Of a stretch of 64,000 bases of DNA, positions 59,626 through 64,000 are shown one piece after another. Source of the DNA: Photorhabdus luminescens subsp. luminescens (GTDB lineage: Bacteria; Pseudomonadota; Gammaproteobacteria; Enterobacterales; Enterobacteriaceae). Location: assembly GCF_001083805.1 (NCBI RefSeq), contig NZ_JXSK01000001.1, forward strand, positions 1,135,633 through 1,199,632. Reading direction: 5' to 3'. Numbering within the stretch: position 1 is the first letter of the stretch; the number at the start of each line of letters is the position of its first letter. A program made the translations under genes and the position numbers. The notes below the pieces were generated by a model, which saw only the letters and a program-made list of their open reading frames with translations, was not told where the DNA came from and did no database searches.

Positions 59626-60588
59626 TCAGTCGATTATTCTTACTTTCTTATTGGGTTTGGATTGACGGGCAACAGATTGCTGATTGCAGCACCGATAGAT
59701 CCCCTCTTGATAGTCATAACACCAGAGTAACTGGCGAATATCATTAATACGATGCGGGCTTTTCCATTCACCAACTCCGTAAATTGCTTCAACAAAACAA
59801 AATGGAGTCTTAGGATCACGGGTTTTATCTACTTTCCCGGCGGGATATAACGGCGATATTGCCTGATAACCTGTCATTAGAGGAACTAAATATCCAGAAC
59901 CGGGTTTAGGAATATATTCCCAAGATGCAGGATCGCCAATTTCAGGTTGCTTATCTTCACGAACAGGAATAGCCCGCATTTTTATCGTCGAAAAATCAAG
60001 CCAGGCATCAAGCATTTCTACCTGTGGATTGTCCTGTTTTAATTCTTCGTAGTGTTTAGCTAACAATTCAGAACGATCTAACAAGGCGAAACCCGGCAAT
60101 AAACGACGCATTAACTTACGGGTTTCCCGTTCTTCCTGCGGAAAAGCAATAACATTGACTTTAGCAATTTCAGTAATAGTACCACCCGCTAGTCTCTGAG
60201 TTGGACATATTTCTAGTAAATATTTTTCCAATTCATTAGCCTCTGCATCGCCAGCAATTTCACCAGAACATTCTATTAATAAAGAAACTGTCATATGCAT
60301 TCGACCTTCTTCATTAATCGTTGCCGTTTTTGCTTCTTTGGTTAACGGATTGCGAGTTAAAGCAAAAACTTTATCTCTAATTGGATCGGACCGATATGCA
60401 TGAAGTTGGTGGTTATGGCAAATTACACCACAATTTTCCAGTTTTAGATTATGGCTTTTTTGTAGCTTACGTGAAATAGCATGAGTAAACCCAAGAAAGT
60501 GAGTGATTGCCGGAAAACCATAGGTTAAGCCAGTAATAGCATTAGCATTCTCTACTCGAATATGATGTAAAATAATTAAATGGCTCAT
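59626..60588 (-). CDS. csy2: Csy2 (Cas5f) subunit
   Basis: This 320-aa protein starts [17 protein letters not shown] and continues [20 protein letters not shown], the conserved Csy2 N-terminus. With Csy1 it caps the 5' crRNA handle and takes part in PAM recognition. It overlaps csy1 by 4 bases (ATGA). Confidence 0.96.
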   Translation of the reverse strand: MSHLIILHHIRVENANAITGLTYGFPAITHFLGFTHAISRKLQKSHNLKLENCGVICHNHQLHAYRSDPIRDKVFALTRNPLTKEAKTATINEEGRMHMTVSLLIECSGEIAGDAEANELEKYLLEICPTQRLAGGTITEIAKVNVIAFPQEERETRKLMRRLLPGFALLDRSELLAKHYEELKQDNPQVEMLDAWLDFSTIKMRAIPVREDKQPEIGDPASWEYIPKPGSGYLVPLMTGYQAISPLYPAGKVDKTRDPKTPFCFVEAIYGVGEWKSPHRINDIRQLLWCYDYQEGIYRCCNQQSVARQSKPNKKVRIID

Positions 60589-61943
60589 AACGGTACCTCT
60601 GGCAATTCATCCTCAAACTCACGTAGCCGCTCTTTAAACACAGAAGCCCACTCACGACGCTCAGATAATCCCATTTCTAACCGCTCATGCTTCAAACTCT
60701 GATTCAGCCAGTAGCTAAAATCTGCGGCTATCTCTTTTTTCCAGTCACCACCTTCGCGTTCAAATTTAAACGTTTCATCTTGCTGACAACGATAAGGATC
60801 AAGCCAAAGCTGTTGAGCGCGTTTTAATTCACAATCTTCATTAGCACTCCAGCCTTTAATCTCAATCAAATTTTGTATGACGACGACATAGTTAAACAAA
60901 ATATCAATAATTTCATCAACATATTCCTGACGACATTGCCGAATCTCTAATGTGCTTTCATATTTTCGTACACTTAACAAATATCGTTTCATCAGCCAAA
61001 TAGTGCTACTGACTAATGATACAAACTCACAGTCCAGATCAAAAATAGACCTATGTTTCATCGGTGGTTTAGTCGTATTTCTCCATTCAGGAGCTGAACA
61101 TGGTAAAAGATAGACTCGTCCACCCCGCATATTGTTAAGATAAGAGATAATTTGTGGCTTAGTGCTACCAAAGTACTGCACAGCAGTATTAGGATAACTC
61201 GCGATAGTTTCGGGACGCCAAAATTCTTCCTTTCTCGCTTTGTTAATTTCTTTAGATAATTCCCCAAAGCGTGCTTCAGTGATACGCTGATGCATGGTAT
61301 GCGCCAGAGATGAAGAAAATAGTGGGCCTAATAAATGATATTTATCATAGCCAGCAGGAAAATAAAGCTGTTTCGCTAGTCTATGTGAAGAAAGTCGTTT
61401 ATCTGATAAAACTTGACTAAACCCATTGATCCATAATTCAAGCTGCTGCTCATTTTTCGCCAGTTCAGCTAGTGCTGAATAGTCTGCCCGATTTATATTT
61501 GCCAGCAATGAATCACCTTCCCGATATTCTGTTAATAATAATCTCGCAATATCAAGAGCAGCCGCATTTCCCGCCGCATCTGTAACAGGTTTATCTAAAG
61601 CTGCCGTGGAAAGATATTTAATATCTTTTTTTACATTTGCTTTTGATTGTACCGCGAAAATACTGCTACCTCTTGCATCAGTATGGGTAAATTTCAGAAC
61701 ATGTGTCACTAAGCGGATTTGATCTACTCGGTTAACTGCATCATCCAGCCAATTTCTAACTTCATAGTGCTCTTCCAATTCATTACGCTGTTCATCTAAC
61801 TCTTGTTTAACTAGCGAAATATCCTCCATAGAGGTTAGTTTTGCCAATTTTTTTTCAGCCTCTTTATCAAAAGCCTCCAGCTTTGATTGTTTACGACTTT
61901 CAATATAATCGACAATAAATCGACTCAATCCATTTTCATTCAT
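60585..61943 (-). CDS. csy1: Csy1 (Cas8f) large subunit
   Basis: This 452-aa protein is of normal size, with the Csy1 blocks [37 protein letters not shown] and [26 protein letters not shown]. It is the PAM-sensing large subunit of the Csy complex. In typical I-F operons cas3 ends close upstream; here about 1.1 kb intervenes. A 14-bp palindrome TGCTAAATTTAGCA (61984-61997) sits 40 bases before the start. Confidence 0.95.
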   Translation of the reverse strand: MNENGLSRFIVDYIESRKQSKLEAFDKEAEKKLAKLTSMEDISLVKQELDEQRNELEEHYEVRNWLDDAVNRVDQIRLVTHVLKFTHTDARGSSIFAVQSKANVKKDIKYLSTAALDKPVTDAAGNAAALDIARLLLTEYREGDSLLANINRADYSALAELAKNEQQLELWINGFSQVLSDKRLSSHRLAKQLYFPAGYDKYHLLGPLFSSSLAHTMHQRITEARFGELSKEINKARKEEFWRPETIASYPNTAVQYFGSTKPQIISYLNNMRGGRVYLLPCSAPEWRNTTKPPMKHRSIFDLDCEFVSLVSSTIWLMKRYLLSVRKYESTLEIRQCRQEYVDEIIDILFNYVVVIQNLIEIKGWSANEDCELKRAQQLWLDPYRCQQDETFKFEREGGDWKKEIAADFSYWLNQSLKHERLEMGLSERREWASVFKERLREFEDELPEVPL

Positions 61944-62202
61944 AGGCTCTTACCTACCTTATCAAAATGATTATCTGGTTGCCTGCTAAATTTAGCACGA
62001 AAACACGACTTGGTTCATAACCACCGACCAATGAATACTTCAGCCCTACATTCATCACCCTAACTAGGGTATTTTAATTTATTCTGTTCATTCCTTTTAC
62101 CAATATTTTGCCTCTGTATATTTCACAATAAAATACCTAAAAATCACCCTATTTTCACCCTAAATTATCACTGTAGTAATGAGAAATAGGGCATCAATCA
62201 AG
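61944..62202 (-). promoter_or_regulatory. Upstream region of csy1 with palindrome and TAGGGTG repeats
   Basis: Contains the perfect palindrome TGCTAAATTTAGCA (61984-61997), the inverted repeat ACCCTA-AC-TAGGGT (62057-62070), and two more TAGGGTG motifs (minus strand) at 62145-62151 and 62156-62162 spaced by 11 bases, about one helical turn. It is positioned to drive or control csy1-4 independently of cas3. Function is inferred. Confidence 0.5.
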
Positions 62203-62388
62203 TCATGGTATTAAACTTGTTTCTTCTACCAATTCAAGATAAATATATCCATGAAACATCTCATCATCAATGACATATTCATTAGATAGTTTATCTCTTT
62301 AAACGTTCAATTTATTTTAAAAAAAATCTCCCTTCTTTAAGTACTAGCGTTTTCCATCTCTAATCTCAATTCAAAACAATCAGCCACA
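62203..62388 (-). pseudogene. Decayed coding remnant beside the toxin relic
   Basis: Two minus-strand stretches read like protein but are broken by stops and frame changes: one encodes VADCFELRLEMENAST (about 62335-62388), the other DKLSNEYVIDDEMFHGYIYL and a few more residues, ending at 62203. Neither has a start or ribosome site. I do not recognise the parent family; it may have been a third gene of the inserted module. Confidence 0.4.
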
Positions 62389-62708
62389 TTAAATCACTTC
62401 TCGCTCGGCTAGGTGGTTCAACGGCACCATTCGTTTGTGTAGCACACCGAACACAACTAATTGCTGCTCATGTGCTCATGCACTACGTAATAAATGACAT
62501 GGCTGGCATAGGGAAAACTCAAAATATCCGGTCCAATATCAGGCTTAGACTTGCCTAGGAAAGGAGTATCAGTGAGCAGGCTAATGGTTTTTCGTAGTTC
62601 CAACAGATATTTTTGTAATTGAGCTGTCCTCTATTGTTTCATGGTAAATCGGCAGATTTCGATCAGATCTCTTTGGACGTCCAGTGTTAAACGATAGAGG
62701 ATCGGCAT
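62389..62708 (-). pseudogene. ParE/RelE-type toxin, broken by nonsense codon and frameshift
   Basis: It starts at an ATG overlapping the antitoxin stop (TAATG). The frame reads MPILYRLTLDVQRDLIEIC and reaches a TAG at codon 26, continues without interruption as TAQLQKYLLELRKTISLL and ILSFPYASHVIYYVVHE, then needs a one-base shift near 62465-62485 to continue as QQLVVFGVLHKRMVPLNHLAEREV. Total length 320 bases is one short of 107 codons. The order of secondary-structure motifs and the H-K-R-M-x-P-x-x-H-L tail match the ParE toxin family. As it stands no full toxin can be made. Confidence 0.85.
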
Positions 62709-62953
62709 TATGTCTCTAGTTCATAAAAAAACGATTCCCCATCAACTAGGTTACCTTCTTCAATATCAGCTTTGGCTTGGATTGCTCTGGATTTCAAAAG
62801 CCGAAGTTTAAACGCCTCAATATTTTCATATTCATCCAGTGCTAGAACAACAGCAACCGACTTGCCGTTCTTGTTAATTTGGACTGGGACACACTGCGCT
62901 CTTAACAACATGTCACCAAATTGAGTTTTGGCTTCATCAGAAAGTGTATCCAT
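62708..62953 (-). CDS. Phd/YefM-family antitoxin
   Basis: I start at the internal ATG at 62953 (MDTLSDEAKTQFGDMLLRAQ), behind GAGAGG and matching the family N-terminus, rather than the ORF limit at 63025; this gives 81 aa. The DNA-binding N-terminal half has VPVQINKNGKSVAVVLALDEYENIE; the C-terminal helix NLVDGESFFYELE would wrap the toxin. The frame is intact although its ParE-type partner is destroyed. The pair lies between cas3 and csy1 on the same strand. Confidence 0.88.
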   Translation of the reverse strand: MDTLSDEAKTQFGDMLLRAQCVPVQINKNGKSVAVVLALDEYENIEAFKLRLLKSRAIQAKADIEEGNLVDGESFFYELET

Positions 62954-63086
62954 ATTTGTGACCTCTCTAATATCGTTCAATTTGTTTAGTATCATCGAAC
63001 AACAATCACTAAGATCATTATCCATTATCTGTCAAAAAACACATAATATGACTATGGTTATTTTTCCTAAAAACACCGCATATTAT

Positions 63087-64000
63087 TCAGCTAACTTCTC
63101 TAAATACCCCTAAAAATGGGTGGTAGCGCCATGCTTCTCCACCATCCTTTTTCTTATCTTTTTTCCTGAGGCAAATCTCACCAAAATGTAGGCTTACATT
63201 TTTTAATTCCATTTCATTAGTATCAGCTAAATTCTGGTAAATTGTCTCAGTATCAAGTTTAATCCAAGCACTCACACCTGGCGCAAACTCTAATTCTGGC
63301 ACATAGTCAAATGCTTCACTCTCTTTTATCCCTGCCCAACCGCTGTCCAGAGCCACAAACTTCGCTTCTTCACCTTCTTCTTCAAGCCACAAATAATATA
63401 ATTCGTCAGGTTCTGACTGACGAAACGGTTTATGACGTTGTAGTTCCGCACACCACGAAGCTTGTTTACGCCACCAAAGAGCTGAGCAATAACCATGTTC
63501 ATTATCAGAGCAACCTTGAAGTTCTTCCCATAAACGTTGATGTTCAAGATCAACCAAATTTTCAAAAGGTGAACTCTCTCCAGCATTATCACGTTCCTTT
63601 ATTCTTGGCAATGCACTAATTAGTTCATATTGATAAGGTTCCAGTAATTCATGTAAATCATGGCTAGCAAGAAGATAATCTTTCGACTCAAATCCTGGCC
63701 GACAATAAGCCGGATGTTCTAAATTATTCGTTTTAAGTGCCTTATAGTTCTTCGACAGAATATGTAGATTTGGTAAGAGTGGTGCTTTTTGCCGATGACG
63801 TTGAATACGCCCGGCAAGTTGTATCAATGAACGCATTGAGCTAGGTTCAGCAATACTCCAGTCATAATCATGATCCCGACCGACTTCAGCTACAGACGTG
63901 GCGAGTACGACAAAAATATGATGCTTCTCTGGCATCTCCTCTAATGCTTTACAAATTTCTGCCACCTGCCACAACGCTTCTTCATCATAACGTGTTAACG
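63087..64000 (-). CDS. cas3: Cas3 (Cas2-3 fusion of type I-F), C-terminal part only
   Basis: The frame is open to the right edge (residues LTRYDEEALWQVAEIC enter at the border), so about 304 C-terminal residues of a protein of roughly 1,080 aa are visible. Helicase motif V (VLATSVAEVGRD) and motif VI (QLAGRIQRHR) are intact and are followed by the Cas3 C-terminal domain. It is the nuclease-helicase recruited by the Csy complex; in I-F it is fused to Cas2 and works with Cas1 in adaptation. Cas1 should lie to the right, outside the window. Confidence 0.92.
   Translation of the reverse strand, partial: LTRYDEEALWQVAEICKALEEMPEKHHIFVVLATSVAEVGRDHDYDWSIAEPSSMRSLIQLAGRIQRHRQKAPLLPNLHILSKNYKALKTNNLEHPAYCRPGFESKDYLLASHDLHELLEPYQYELISALPRIKERDNAGESSPFENLVDLEHQRLWEELQGCSDNEHGYCSALWWRKQASWCAELQRHKPFRQSEPDELYYLWLEEEGEEAKFVALDSGWAGIKESEAFDYVPELEFAPGVSAWIKLDTETIYQNLADTNEMELKNVSLHFGEICLRKKDKKKDGGEAWRYHPFLGVFREVS

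Noticed and set aside
61954..62055. 33-codon frame directly before csy1, which could be a leader peptide
   Set aside because: The only AGGG-like site touches the start codon with no spacing, and I see no regulatory stem-loop that would use such a peptide.
62954..63025. Longer N-terminus for the Phd-type antitoxin
   Set aside because: The extra 24 residues do not resemble the family, and a better ribosome site precedes the internal ATG at 62953.

Overview
The window looks like the chromosome of a Photorhabdus-type enterobacterium (Morganellaceae). Three things point there: a syrbactin-type NRPS/PKS cluster abutting the chemotaxis genes, ERIC elements of about 127 bp, and an enterobacterial gene set (flhDC-motAB-che, pyrC, bssS, dinI, lpxL, trhO, mgtC) in an AT-rich genome with a type I-F CRISPR-Cas locus. 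The genus is inferred from gene content only.

Layout. 1-12790 (+): the 3' part of a glidobactin/luminmycin-like cluster. It holds the end of a hybrid NRPS-PKS (A-PCP-KS-AT-DH-KR-ACP-TE, open at the left edge), an MFS exporter, a C-A-PCP module with a threonine-type specificity code, and a small SnoaL/NTF2-like protein. 12971-25265 (-): flhDC-motAB-cheAW-two MCPs-cheRBYZ, with a sigma-28 promoter before the first receptor gene. 25266-28736: a very AT-rich stretch of about 3.4 kb without convincing genes. 28737-31087: mgtC, a cold-shock gene and ylaC. 31235-33964: four near-identical tRNA-Asn(GUU) genes, each with its own promoter; an orphan 358-aa gene sits between copies 1 and 2. 34183-43996: core genes (pyrC, bssS, trhO, dinI with a LexA box, lpxL, a POT peptide transporter), an RcsA-like regulator, a HigBA toxin-antitoxin pair, an AraC regulator, a CsaA-like protein and a small exported protein.

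44216-57328: a myo-inositol catabolic island with a divergent RpiR-type regulator, then iolA-iolD-iolG-SSS symporter-second Gfo/Idh dehydrogenase-iolC(+DUF2090)-iolE-iolB. The regulator/iolA gap carries a perfect 13-bp inverted repeat, and a related repeat precedes the second dehydrogenase, so regulator and operators probably form one regulon. Inositol would enter through the symporter and be oxidised, dehydrated, hydrolysed, isomerised, phosphorylated and cleaved, with IolA making the final acyl-CoA. No separate iolJ aldolase gene is seen; the DUF2090 domain on IolC may supply that step.

57384-64000 (-): type I-F CRISPR-Cas with cas3 (open at the right edge), csy1-csy2-csy3-csy4 and a short array of 9 repeats and 8 spacers. 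The leader contains an exact IHF-consensus site. A Phd/ParE-type toxin-antitoxin module sits between cas3 and csy1: the antitoxin is intact, but the toxin has a nonsense codon and a frameshift, and further decayed coding sequence lies next to it.
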